From the NCBI GenBank assembly GCA_964652155.1, contig CAZZBK010000143.1, positions 1-15,286 of the forward strand: 15,286 nucleotides of DNA, in the 5' to 3' direction. Position numbers and translations under genes: made by a program. Of the stretch, positions 7,320 to 15,286 are shown in pieces; position 1 is the first letter of the stretch, and every line of letters starts with the position of its first letter. Source of the stretch: CAZZBK01 sp964652155 (GTDB lineage Bacteria > Planctomycetota > Planctomycetia > Pirellulales > PNKZ01). The notes beneath the pieces are model-generated. The model worked only from the letters and a program-made list of their open reading frames with translations, was not told where the DNA came from and made no database searches.

Positions 7320-8828
7320 CAGGGCTTCTTTCGACGCTTGCCGTCCGGCCCGATGAAGATCGTCCCAGGCGGGAGGGCGTTGTATTCGGCATCATTGGTG
7401 ATGGTGGGCGTTCTGCCCGGATCAACCGGCGCGGCTGGTATCGGAGCCGCCGGAGCTGACGGCGCGGACTGCTGCCCGCGCATCCTATCCTGCCACCCCT
7501 CCCCGAACATCAGGTTCATCCGTTCGATGACGGCGGCCGGCTTCTTGCGATCATCGATCGAGAAGTCATCCGCCACCTGCCGCTGCACCTTGATGAGCGT
7601 ATCGCGCATCTTCGCCTGCGGGAGCGCCGCGCCACCAACCGCCGCATTCACCTCTTGTTCGGTGAACCCTGCCGCCCGAAGCATCTCCATGCGTCGCGCC
7701 TGATCCGCCGCACGCCCCTGCTGGCCCTGCCCTGGCGCACGAATCACTTGGTTCCCCTCGTGATCCAGGATCGGCCGCGACTGCCCGGTGGTAGGGTCGA
7801 CCAGGAAACCAGCCGCCCGGCCGTTGCCATCGTCTACCCATATCGGCCGCCCAGCCGACTGCCCGACCGGATCGCCCGCCGCACTCAGCGCCGCTGCCGG
7901 ATCATTCGTTTTCAGGTATTCGCGCACGAACCGCGCCGCGCCGGCCCGGTCGTTACCGTAGACGGACCGCGCCATCGTCGCCCCTTGGGCGAACCGCTGC
8001 GTGGTCTCCATGTTCTGCGTCACTTCGGGGGGCAGCGTGCTGCCGGCCTGCTGCAACAGATACCGCCCGACATCCACCTGTCCGCGCGCCAGGGCCTGCA
8101 TTGCCTGCTGCTCGATCTGGTCGCGACGGTTCATATCCTCCCGCGACAGCCGATCGGTGCGGGCCTGATCGGTCCGCGCTCCGGCCATATCCGCCCCGAC
8201 CAACTGCAACCCGGTGCGCCCGCCGCCAGGCGTCTGCGCGAGCCGCTGGATGATGGGTCCGTAGGACATCGGGCCGCCAGAAGACTGCGCCACCGGCTGG
8301 CCCTGCGGTGCAGGCATACCAGCACCCGACGCCATGCGGCGCTGCACCTCCCTCGCGTACGTAGACATACGCATGCCGTTGNNNNNNNNNNNNNNNNNNN
8401 NNNNNNNNNNNNNNNNNNNNNNNNNNNNNNNNNNNNNNNNNNNNNNNNNNNNNNNNNNNNNNNNNNNNNNNNNNNNNNNNNCCGAACTGATACCGCCCCG
8501 TGAAGCCATATGGGTTGATCGCTTGCCCGCTTGGGTCTTCGATCGAACCCAGCGCTGCGCGGAAGGCGGAACGATCATCCAAGCGCATCGGCGGTTGCGC
8601 TGCGGCTGCGGCCTGTTGCGTCGGCGGGCGCTGCTGTTGCACGGGAACCTGGGCCTGTTGCACCGAGATTTCACCCAGGCCGGATCGGATCGCCTGATCA
8701 ACCTGGCGCTCCTCCTGTCGGCGCTGCCGCTCATCATCACGGCGCTCCTGATCGTCAAGCGTCCGCTGCATGCGGTCGAACCCGACACCGACAGGATTGG
8801 TCGTGATGAACCCCAGGTTCCCGCTCAT
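7319..8828 (-). CDS. Virion-type protein with possible lysozyme-like/transglycosylase core, broken by an assembly gap
   Basis: One gene in two frames around a 100-N gap (8382-8481). It starts at ATG 8828, 4 bases after the upstream TGA. Residues 1-115 are MSGNLGFITTNPVGVGFDRM, a charged coiled-coil-like helix rich in Arg/Gln/Glu/Asp (about 19-51), a Gln/Pro/Ala linker, then FRAALGSIEDPSGQAINPYG and FTGRYQF right at the gap. The N-P-Y-G-F-T-G-x-Y-Q-F pattern resembles substrate-cleft motifs of phage lysozyme-like or transglycosylase domains (GYxGxYQFG), with a possible acidic residue in SIED. Most of that domain is hidden in the gap. After the gap, 331 residues continue, mostly helical with a DDGNGRAAGFLVDPTTGQ beta region and a basic end (GPDGKRRKKP). 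Its TGA shares a base with the ATG of the giant gene, implying coupling. A cell-wall-opening ejection protein is plausible but unproven. The real gap length should be divisible by three. Confidence 0.6.
8382..8481. other. Assembly gap (100 N)
   Basis: Exactly 100 N inside the gene with the possible lysozyme-like core. The reading frame shifts across it, so 100 is a placeholder length. No inverted or direct repeat is visible at the two edges. Confidence 0.97.
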
Positions 8829-8832
8829 CGTC

Positions 8833-9801
8833 TCAGATCCCCCACGTTCCCCCAGCGCCGCTATTCCGCCGCTGGTCGGCGAAGATAGCGCCAAGCTGGC
8901 CAATGGTGTCACCAGCCAGATTCGCGTTCGCCAGCGTCGTCGCGCCACTGATCGCCCCCCCCGTGCGTGCCGCATCGGCCGAAGCGCGCCCGGATGACGA
9001 CGTGAGATTGGCGGCTGTCTGCCCGCCCGTTTGCAGCGACGATGCCAACTGGTTCCCGGTCAGGATGTTGGTGTTGGCCTTCGCCCCGCCGGTTTGCAGT
9101 TCAGCCGACGCCAACCCTTGCCTGGTGGCATTGGATGCCGTCGTAGCGCGTCGCATTTCGCCCCTGGTATCCGCATCGTTCTCGGACGCTACCGACGCCC
9201 GATACCGCCGCTCCTGGTCCATGAGAGAGCCAATGCCAGCCCGCCCAGCGCCACGCATGCCGGTCGCTGACAGGGACGCCAGTCCTGACCGACGCAGATC
9301 TTCCAGACCGATCTGCTGCTGCGGCGTCATGCCGCGGTGCTGCGGGATCACGATCGGCTGAGGGGTCAACATGGGCGCCACGGTGTCACGGTATCGACCC
9401 ATGCCGGCGTCGATCTCTGCCAGCCCGCGATCCGAGCGGCCGATCAGAACGTCACGCGCCTCCTTCTCGGCGGCAAGCATCTTGTCCAGCGCCGCAGCAT
9501 TGGCGGCGGCTTGGATCAGAGCCGCGCTGTTCGCTCCGGCGGCAGCTTGGTTGCCACCGATGATGTTGCCACCGGCACCGATGAGACCGCCGGCCACGCG
9601 GCCCAACGCATTCAAACCACCGGCCCCCAAAGACCTTCCAATATCGGACAACCACGAACTTCCACCGCCGCCCGTGAAGTCAAAGGACCCGGAATCGACC
9701 GCAAGTGGCGATGTCCAGTCGATATTGGCCGCAATGTCAGGCGCTGGGATGGAGTCTGAAATGCTTCCAAGCCAATCAGCCGAGCCAAGGAAATCGCTCA
9801 T
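8833..9801 (-). CDS. Putative internal virion (ejection) protein, Ala/Gly-rich
   Basis: The product is 322 residues from ATG 9801, which has an AGGAG with a 6-base spacer, 12 bases after the upstream stop. A polar N-terminus of about 55 residues (MSDFLGSADWLGSISDS) is followed by a Gly-rich hydrophobic segment at about 58-83 (GAGGLNALGRVAGGLIGAGG), then an Ala-rich helix with charged heptads (ALDKMLAAEKEARDVLIG), a segment around IVIPQHRGMTPQQQIGLEDL, and a C-terminal half rich in Ala/Ser/Thr/Gly/Asn. Such a glycine-zipper-like segment followed by long Ala-rich helices is typical of podovirus proteins that are packaged and ejected to form a channel through the envelope (P22 gp7/gp20/gp16-like in role, not shown by homology). 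The next gene starts 4 bases after its TGA. Confidence 0.6.
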   Translation of the reverse strand: MSDFLGSADWLGSISDSIPAPDIAANIDWTSPLAVDSGSFDFTGGGGSSWLSDIGRSLGAGGLNALGRVAGGLIGAGGNIIGGNQAAAGANSAALIQAAANAAALDKMLAAEKEARDVLIGRSDRGLAEIDAGMGRYRDTVAPMLTPQPIVIPQHRGMTPQQQIGLEDLRRSGLASLSATGMRGAGRAGIGSLMDQERRYRASVASENDADTRGEMRRATTASNATRQGLASAELQTGGAKANTNILTGNQLASSLQTGGQTAANLTSSSGRASADAARTGGAISGATTLANANLAGDTIGQLGAIFADQRRNSGAGGTWGI

Positions 9802-9807
9802 GTTCCG

Positions 9808-9812
9808 CTCCT
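9808..9812 (-). promoter_or_regulatory. Shine-Dalgarno of the 322-residue ejection-type protein
   Basis: AGGAG on the minus strand, 6 bases before the ATG at 9801. It sits in the 12-base spacer after the upstream stop and fixes this start. Confidence 0.65.
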
Positions 9813-9813
9813 A

Positions 9814-11753
9814 TCAGCCGCCGAACATACCGCGCGGCATGGCACCCGCCGGCATTGGCATCGGCGGCGCACCGTTGAAGCCCGGATGAACCGGGCCCGG
9901 CATCACCGCCCCAGGTTGTCCAGGTCCGCCGATGATCTCGTCCAAGATCGCCTCGAATCCAGGACCGAGAAGCTCCAGCAACGCCATAGCTGTCGTGGGA
10001 TCGTTCAGTAGCGTCGTGGCCACCTGCGCCTTCTGTTCCGGGGCCATCCCGCGCGCACGCTCGATCATCATCTGATCGGCGCCGACAGGCGGCATGAACC
10101 CACCACCGCCGCCGCCGTGCTCGTATTCGCCCTCCGCCGCGTCTTCCATCTGATCACCCATGCCCATTTCGTGCATTGGATCTTCGTCCATTCCCCCCAG
10201 ACCCGGCGGCAACCCAGATCGGATACGCTCAAGCATCGGCCGGTGCATCTGCGCCTGCGCGGCTGGGACGATGAACTCGCCCACGTCCAGCTTCATCAGC
10301 CCGTCGTCTGGGCCTTCTGGATCAGGGCCGAACAGCCGATTAGGAGTCACCCATCCGCCGGTGAACCCACTACCGTCGCTGCCATCGCCGCCCTCGCTGC
10401 CTCCACCTCCGCCGCCATCACTGCCTCCGCCTCCGCTTCCGTCGCTACCGTCACCGGCTCCACCGCCGCCCCCGCCGCCACCACTCCCGTCACTGCCGTC
10501 ACCGGCTCCGGCGCCGCCACTCCCGTCATCTCCTGGGTTGTCGCCGTCACGCCCGCCGCCGGGACCCGCGCCGCTTCCTGCGTCTCCTGGGTTTTCACCA
10601 TCACGCCCGCCGCTGGGACCGCCACCAGGATCAGCAGCGGCAGCCTGTTCATCAGCCGCGGCCAACCCCGCCGTCGCCGCTTGCGCCGCTGCCGCCGCCG
10701 CCCCGGGGTCATCAAAACCAGCAAATGGGTCGATCCCCAACGCTGCGCTGGCCGCCGAAGCCGCCGTCGCTGCCGCGCCCGGATCATCGAAATCGGCGAA
10801 CAGATCCAAATTCGCCATCGCATTCGGATCGGGACCAATCTCCANNNNNNNNNNNNNNNNNNNNNNNNNNNNNNNNNNNNNNNNNNNNNNNNNNNNNNNN
10901 NNNNNNNNNNNNNNNNNNNNNNNNNNNNNNNNNNNNNNNNNNNNTGCTGGAGATTGGATGCCAACGCCTGCTGCGATGCCGGGGGCAATCCAGCCACGCG
11001 ATTCGCTACTTCGGTTTCCACCGCTTGCGTCCACCCGGCCTGTCCGAGAGGCCCCACCAGGTCAGGCGGGGTGTCAAAGGACGATCCGAGGTTGGCTCCC
11101 AAGGCCCGGCCGAGAACACCCATGGCGATTGCGCCAAGCGGACCAAGGGCCAATCCACCCAAGGTTCCCAAGAGCGCGCCGCCAGCAGCCCGACCAACAC
11201 CAGCGCCAGATCCCAAGCCGAGGAAATCCAGGACGCTTTGGACCACACCCGATGGTGACGTGTCCGCTGGCGTGCCACCCGCCGATGGGGCGCCAGCCCC
11301 ACCACCGGGGCCAGGCCCAGGCGCCGGCCCGACAGACGTCAAGCCCGCCCCACCGCCGCCAGGACCAGGGGCCGGCGCGGTGCCGATCGGTGTCATCCCC
11401 TCCGACCCGGGGATGATGATGCCCGATCCATCGCCGCCGCCTTCCGATGGCACAACGGGCGGCGTGGTCGTGGTCGGAGCGGTTGGCGCGGTCGTAGCCG
11501 GAGCACTCGCAGGAGGGCCAGCCGGCGCGACTGGTGCGGGCGGCCCTTGCCCCGGCAGATACCCGAACGTCGGGTAGAGGTAGCTCGCCCAATCCGATCG
11601 GAAGACCGGGATCTGATATTCCGGGATCACGGACGGATCAGCCGTGATCGCCCCCAGCCCGGTACGAGCCAGACCCGGTTGACCGCCGAACAGGTCGGTA
11701 TTCATCGGGATTGCCGACGATGTTCTGAACGGGTTGTAGATGGTGCCAGACAT
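9814..11753 (-). CDS. Low-complexity Gly/Asp/Ala-rich virion-type protein, broken by an assembly gap
   Basis: This is one gene read in two frames because a 100-N placeholder sits at 10845-10944. Upstream of the gap the frame from ATG 11753 gives about 269 residues: a short ordered start (MSGTIYNPFRTSSAIPMNTD), a Pro/Ala/Thr/Gly-rich stretch, then a Gly-rich small-residue hydrophobic segment (GGALLGTLGGLALGPLGAIA) that could insert in or cross a membrane. Downstream of the gap the protein resumes as EIGPDPNAMANLDLFADFDD, followed by a 25-residue tandem repeat, a Gly/Asp/Ser-rich tract, a DDGLMKLDVGEFIVPAAQ segment like the GEFVIPA motif common in phage structural proteins, and a Met/Gly/Pro-rich tail ending at TGA 9814. 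The role is probably structural or ejection-related, from position only. The frame change implies that the true gap length is 2 modulo 3, if neither end has other errors. Confidence 0.65.
10370..10625 (-). repeat. Gly/Asp/Ser-rich low-complexity coding tract
   Basis: Imperfect repetition of GDGSDGSGGGG-like and GGRDGENPGD/GGRDGDNPGD-like units over roughly 85 residues. The tract is acidic, flexible and probably disordered. The regular Asp-Gly-Ser spacing recalls Ca2+-binding glycine-rich loops, but no clear nonapeptide pattern is visible. Confidence 0.7.
10651..10800 (-). repeat. Two tandem 75-bp (25-residue) repeats
   Basis: In the frame used left of the gap, FADFDDPGAAATAASAASAA is followed exactly 75 bases later by FAGFDDPGAAAAAAQAATAG. 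The units are at 10726-10800 and 10651-10725. Each has a conserved FxxFDDPG core and an Ala-rich helical remainder. The array ends about 45 bases from the gap, so further copies may be hidden in it. Confidence 0.75.
10835..10957. repeat. 10-bp inverted repeat flanking assembly gap 2
   Basis: CCAATCTCCA at 10835-10844 directly abuts the N run. Its exact reverse complement, TGGAGATTGG, is at 10948-10957, three bases past the other end of the run. Either a hairpin-forming sequence lies here or the gap-edge assembly folded back on itself. Confidence 0.7.
10845..10944. other. Assembly gap (100 N)
   Basis: Exactly 100 N, the usual placeholder for a gap of unknown size. It lies inside the Gly-rich virion-type gene. 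The coding frame differs on its two sides, so the real length is not 100. Confidence 0.97.
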
Positions 11754-11758
11754 ATCTG

Positions 11759-11944
11759 TTACGGCCCTTCCAAGGTCTGAATCCGGGTCTCGTGATCATC
11801 GAGGCGCCCGAGCACGTTACCGCGCAAGATCAGCGCGTTGTAAAGGTCGGTCATCCAGCGTTCGAGTGCGAGCCGATCCCGCTCGCCATTCCCTTCTCCC
11901 GTCAGCCGGGGCGGGGGCAGTACCGTATTGCTTGTGCCTGACAT
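11759..11944 (-). CDS. Small phage protein, 61 residues, unknown function
   Basis: This is a 61-residue ORF between the gp10-like gene and the Gly-rich gene. It starts 16 bases after the upstream stop, behind an AGGAG with a 9-base spacer, and ends in TAA 5 bases before the next ATG, so it fits the operon well. The N-terminal 20 residues are polar and Pro/Gly-rich; residues 22-58 (from GERDRLALERWMTDLYNAL to DDHETRIQTLEG) look like one amphipathic helix, possibly a short coiled coil. There is no membrane segment or signal peptide. By position it could be a tail accessory such as a needle-like or chaperone subunit, but I do not recognise the family and 61 residues is far shorter than P22 gp26. 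Confidence 0.6.
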   Translation of the reverse strand: MSGTSNTVLPPPRLTGEGNGERDRLALERWMTDLYNALILRGNVLGRLDDHETRIQTLEGP

Positions 11945-11953
11945 GGCCGCATT

Positions 11954-11958
11954 CTCCT
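11954..11958 (-). promoter_or_regulatory. Shine-Dalgarno of the 61-residue protein
   Basis: AGGAG on the minus strand, 9 bases before the ATG at 11944. It supports this start and separates the small gene from the tail of the gp10-like gene. Confidence 0.6.
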
Positions 11959-11960
11959 GA

Positions 11961-13370
11961 TCACCAGCGAAGGCGCTCCACCTGCACCTGCATTCCGGTG
12001 AACTCTACTGGCACCGGATCGGTCACAGCAATTTCGATCTGCCAAGTCTCGGCAGACCCGAGCGATCCGAAGTTGATCATCATGTCGCGTTCGCCCGGTC
12101 GTCCAAGGTCCTCGAACAGCCATTGATCGAACCCGAGGTTGTCGCGGTTCACCCGCAGCCCGATCCGGGGCATCCGAGCATCGCCGTTCTCATACTCTCC
12201 CACGCCCCGCTTGATACGGATTTGGCAATTGTCGATCCGCGATGGCCCGAAGCGATCGACGTGCGCCGAGCGGATCAAGAACGGGTATGGCTTGCCCAGA
12301 AGATCGTATGTCGTCGGCTTCAACTCTGCGATGCCGCCAGGAACACCCACGAACATGCGCCCCCAGGCGCGTTGCACAGACCAACCCGGCCACCGCGCCG
12401 GCAGCTTGATCACGTCATCCCAACCATACAGGAATGACCAACGGCGGTTCCGATAGTCCAGAAGAAGCGTCACGCCCTTGGTGCCATATACGTTGGTCGC
12501 GTTTGGCATCTGCAAGATGAACAGGTTCTGGCCCTTCACCCCGCATTCCTGCGCCCAGGCATCGGTCCAGTCGTCGATGCTCTCCAGCACAAGGCCGACA
12601 TCGGCGCTTTCGTCCTGCGACACCTGCCCGACGAAGCGGACGAAACGCGCCTTCTTGGTGACGCCATAGGCGCCCGTTTCGTCTGCCAGCAGCGTGTATG
12701 GCGCCAGAACGCCACTGCCCGTGGTCCACCTGCGGGCGAAGGGCTGCGTGCCATTCGCCAGGGTCTCGTACTGCTCGACCGAATCAACTCCTGCCAGAAG
12801 CAACTCGCGGTAGGGCGACACGACAACCGCGTTCAGGTCATCGGGCTTCCCGTTCGCGCTGAACACCGAAGCCGGATGCCAGATCGTGTATTCACCAGGA
12901 TCGCAGTAGGAGAACCGGCCCGAATACGGTTCGATCGCCAGCAAGTACCCATCGATGAACGCGACGTGAGTGCTTGGCGGCGCTTGAGTCGACAGCAAAC
13001 GAGTCGCGGCACCCGATAGCTGCAAGATCGGACCGCCAGCGCACAGCACAAGCTGGTCCTCTGTCTGGGTGAAAATGACCCGCTGGCCACCGCTGATCGG
13101 AACGCCGGTCACGTCCTCGACCACGCCGCTGCGGTCGACCCGATACAGCTTGCCCTGGTCAGTCGCCGCCAGAAGATTCCCGCGGAACTCGTGCAGATAG
13201 GTCCGGCTGCCGCCGAACGTCGCGAAGGACAGCAACCCAGGGAACCGGCTCATACCGCCCGACGCGTTCGCATAGCCGTTTTCGATGGACGCCACCGCCC
13301 TGCGCAAGATGGCCTCATCCACATTCGGGACCATCTTGTTGTCCCAGGGAAAATCAGCCCACTGCGGCAT
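11961..13370 (-). CDS. P22 gp10-like packaged-DNA stabilisation / tail hub protein
   Basis: The product is 469 residues, close to P22 gp10 (472). It has the beta-propeller-like layout of this family: repeated hydrophobic blades, a GYLLAIEPYSGRFSYCDPGE segment matching the family's GYFIGVEPGTGRWFISD-type region, a following GKPDDLNAVVVSPYRELLLAG (family pattern SPDNLVAVRVAHRELWLFG), then a QYETLANGTQPFARR stretch. In P22, gp10 closes the portal/tail channel after packaging and joins the tail fibres or needle to the neck. The ATG at 13370 lies two bases after the upstream TAG and has no strong Shine-Dalgarno, so translational coupling is likely. The upstream fibre gene and downstream virion-type genes fit a podovirus tail module. 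The match is from memory of the family, not from a search. Confidence 0.75.
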   Translation of the reverse strand: MPQWADFPWDNKMVPNVDEAILRRAVASIENGYANASGGMSRFPGLLSFATFGGSRTYLHEFRGNLLAATDQGKLYRVDRSGVVEDVTGVPISGGQRVIFTQTEDQLVLCAGGPILQLSGAATRLLSTQAPPSTHVAFIDGYLLAIEPYSGRFSYCDPGEYTIWHPASVFSANGKPDDLNAVVVSPYRELLLAGVDSVEQYETLANGTQPFARRWTTGSGVLAPYTLLADETGAYGVTKKARFVRFVGQVSQDESADVGLVLESIDDWTDAWAQECGVKGQNLFILQMPNATNVYGTKGVTLLLDYRNRRWSFLYGWDDVIKLPARWPGWSVQRAWGRMFVGVPGGIAELKPTTYDLLGKPYPFLIRSAHVDRFGPSRIDNCQIRIKRGVGEYENGDARMPRIGLRVNRDNLGFDQWLFEDLGRPGERDMMINFGSLGSAETWQIEIAVTDPVPVEFTGMQVQVERLRW

Positions 13371-13372
13371 GG

Positions 13373-15286
13373 CTATGGTACCAGTCGTTCGAGGCGCACC
13401 GTCCAGTCAATCGTCACGCCAGCTTCGCCCGTGACCTTGCACTGCATCATCGCGCCCGATACGGCGAACACTGCATCCCACCCGGTGCCGGTGATCGTAT
13501 CCGCACGCAGCACACCACTGCCCGTGGCATCCAATGCCGCGTTGGATGTGCTGATGGATCCCGACACGCGGGCGCTGCCGGTCGACGTGTCCGTGATCAA
13601 CTCGCCGCTGATGAAGGTCCCGGTGATGTCGCGCAGGGTCAGAGTCCCGGACCCGGATGCCTGTGTGACCGCCGTGATGCGGGCTGATGCCCCTGACGTA
13701 GCTCCGGACACGACCAAGCCGGCGGTATAGTTCCCGGTCTGGAGGTTGAAGTTCAGCGTCGCGCCAGGCCGGCGGACACCGGCCATGATCCAGAAGATCC
13801 CGTAGGTTGTCGTGTTCCGCCCGTTCCCGACCACGCGGGCCGAAAACAAACCAGCCTCGCCCGGCTGCATCTCGAACTCGGCCGCCACGGTCGCAGTGGC
13901 GTCGGTCGTGATCCCGGTCCACTCGCCCGAGTCAAAAATCGTCTGACGCGCCAGCTTCTTCGTGTCGCCGGTCGCGGTTGTCGCCTCGTCCTCCAGGCAG
14001 TTCCGCAGAACAATGGCGGTCGTCGGCACCGTCAGGTTGAAGTCCACATCATTGAACTCAACCCCGTCGAACAACACGTTCAAGCATGTGCCGTTGAACA
14101 GAAGCTCCCCGGAATTGAACACCCCATTCCGAAACGTCACGCGCTGCGTCGTGTTCAGAGCGACGAATGCTTCATCGTCCCCGTCGTTGATGAACAGGGC
14201 CTGGGTGTTGGCCGTCCAGAAGCAGTTCTTCACCTCGATGCCGCGGCAGCCGATCAGCTTTAACGCCGGCCCCACGCAGGACACGAAGCCAACGCCCTGC
14301 AAGCTGACCTCGCGCACGGGAAGATCGACGAACTCCAGCACCATGCCAGCCGTCGTGCAGAGCGATACCGAGCCGCCGATGATCTGGACATCCGCGACCT
14401 CGGCGCCGTCGTTCGTGCCGGTAACATCGCTGTCCCCGCGCAACGTCATTCCCGTGGCACAGTCCGCAATTCCAAGATCCTGGAAGATGGTCTCGGATAA
14501 GCCCTGGAACGAAACGCCAAGGTTGAACCGCTTGACCAGGACATCCTTGAGCCAGACGCCAGACACGTCATGTCCATGCACACCGATCGACGCTGCCGTC
14601 TGGATCTGACCATCCAGGGTCAGCGCCTCCAAGCCGGAGCCGTCTCCGCCGATGGTGATGATCGGACCGGAATCACGGCACACCAGTGTCGTTGCCCCCT
14701 TGCCCGCCCCCCTCAGTCTGACGCCTTGTGGGAGGGTGATCGCGCTGATCTGGATCGTCCCGGCGGGCAGGTCGACATACCCACCCTGTTGCGCGGCTGC
14801 CGCGCCGATCGCCGCCTGCAACGTCGCCGTCGATGCCGCGGTCCCGGCATCACCGCCAATCTGCCCGTACATCTCGGCGAAGATCTGCTGATCGACGACA
14901 TCCTGCATCGCGACCAAGTAGCCACCGCGCCGGGATCGAACCACAGAAGCCGATACGTCCTCCCCGGCCAGGTTGGTGATTGCCGGCCGCTCGATGCCTG
15001 TGTTGTCCGTATTGTCGATGAGAAGACGGTATGCGGTCGTGACATAGACCGGCGTCTCCCACTTGCCATACGTGGCTCCTGTCGCATCCGTTTTGCTCAG
15101 AAGGGTCTGAGGGTTGGGGATCGTCGTCCCCAGAAGCGGATCGCTGTAGAGGATGGCGCGTTCGGTCGTGCCCGCCACCAGGACCTCGACCGTCATCCCG
15201 GCATAGCCAAGACGCCACAGATCGAACTCCTCGATCCTGGTGCCGTACAGCGGCAGGCCAGTCGGCGGCTTCGCCTCGATCTCACC
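13373..15286 (-). CDS. Tail fibre/tailspike, beta-helix type (5' end outside window)
   Basis: The frame is open to the right edge, giving 637 visible residues. The ATG at 15196 is probably internal, because the 30 residues before it (ending in EEFDLWRLGYAG) read smoothly into the following domain. The first ~100 visible residues resemble the N-terminal domains of phage fibres (a VLVAGTTERAILYSD stretch, then PQTLLSKTDATG). A middle part of about 300 residues has the repeating short hydrophobic strands, Asn/Asp turns and Gly spacing of a pectate-lyase-like right-handed beta-helix, beginning near YVDLPAGTIQISAITLP. Towards the C-terminus a Gly/Thr/Ser-rich module (VSGATSGASARITAV, then a TGTFISGELITD stretch) resembles repeat modules common in phage fibres. 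The expected role is host-surface recognition, perhaps with polysaccharide depolymerase activity, but I cannot identify catalytic residues. It ends in TAG two bases before the gp10-like gene, so the two are likely co-translated. Confidence 0.75.
   Translation of the reverse strand, partial: GEIEAKPPTGLPLYGTRIEEFDLWRLGYAGMTVEVLVAGTTERAILYSDPLLGTTIPNPQTLLSKTDATGATYGKWETPVYVTTAYRLLIDNTDNTGIERPAITNLAGEDVSASVVRSRRGGYLVAMQDVVDQQIFAEMYGQIGGDAGTAASTATLQAAIGAAAAQQGGYVDLPAGTIQISAITLPQGVRLRGAGKGATTLVCRDSGPIITIGGDGSGLEALTLDGQIQTAASIGVHGHDVSGVWLKDVLVKRFNLGVSFQGLSETIFQDLGIADCATGMTLRGDSDVTGTNDGAEVADVQIIGGSVSLCTTAGMVLEFVDLPVREVSLQGVGFVSCVGPALKLIGCRGIEVKNCFWTANTQALFINDGDDEAFVALNTTQRVTFRNGVFNSGELLFNGTCLNVLFDGVEFNDVDFNLTVPTTAIVLRNCLEDEATTATGDTKKLARQTIFDSGEWTGITTDATATVAAEFEMQPGEAGLFSARVVGNGRNTTTYGIFWIMAGVRRPGATLNFNLQTGNYTAGLVVSGATSGASARITAVTQASGSGTLTLRDITGTFISGELITDTSTGSARVSGSISTSNAALDATGSGVLRADTITGTGWDAVFAVSGAMMQCKVTGEAGVTIDWTVRLERLVP

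Noticed and set aside
8482..8788. ATG at 8788 as the start of the gene with the possible lysozyme-like core
   Set aside because: That frame gives an Arg/Ser-rich shadow right of the gap. The frame from ATG 8828 gives the sensible protein, and the apparent 489-residue ORF is an artefact of reading through 100 N.
10117..11577. Plus-strand ORFs of 486 and 418 residues
   Set aside because: They are antisense to the Gly/Asp-rich gene and span the N run. The low-complexity Pro/Ser/Ala sequence is the complement of Gly-rich codons.
1..15286. CRISPR array, tRNA genes, insertion sequence, terminators or promoters
   Set aside because: No spaced direct repeats, cloverleaf, transposase motifs, GC hairpin with T-run, or clear -35/-10 pair was seen. 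Genes are contiguous on one strand with almost no intergenic space.

Overview
The window is a GC-rich stretch of a tailed, probably podovirus-like, phage or prophage. It contains two runs of exactly 100 N, so it is an assembled scaffold with two placeholder gaps. Every gene I can support lies on the minus strand, tightly packed with gaps of about 0-20 bases or 1-base overlaps, so the transcript reads from base 15286 down to base 1. I saw no tRNA, rRNA, CRISPR array, insertion sequence, convincing promoter or terminator, and no gene-free stretch over 300 bases. The host is unknown; base composition only fits a high-GC bacterium.

Layout in transcription order: (1) a right-handed beta-helix tail fibre/tailspike protein, cut by the window edge; (2) a P22 gp10-like packaged-DNA stabilisation/tail hub protein; (3) a 61-residue protein of unknown role; (4) a long low-complexity, Gly/Asp/Ala-rich virion-type protein, broken by gap 2; (5) an Ala/Gly-rich protein resembling podovirus internal (ejection) proteins; (6) a protein with a possible lysozyme-like/transglycosylase core, broken by gap 1; (7) a giant polyvalent protein of at least 2439 residues that runs off the left edge. 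The giant protein carries, in order, a small-residue-rich N-terminus, a Pro-rich linker, an inorganic-pyrophosphatase-like domain, a five-copy heptapeptide repeat, a roughly 300-residue acidic linker, a DarB-type N6-adenine methyltransferase and an SF2/SNF2-like helicase. Its place after tail-hub and ejection-type genes suggests it is packaged and injected with the genome to protect incoming DNA, as P1 DarB is. That is inference.

The most unusual feature lies inside the giant gene. Across the acidic linker, on the same strand but in another frame, two short ORFs (123 and 74 residues) each have a good Shine-Dalgarno sequence, strong G/C preference at third codon positions (about 85-90% by hand count, against about 48% for the giant frame in the part compared) and protein-like sequence. 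The linker therefore looks overprinted on two real small genes, which may be older than the linker itself.
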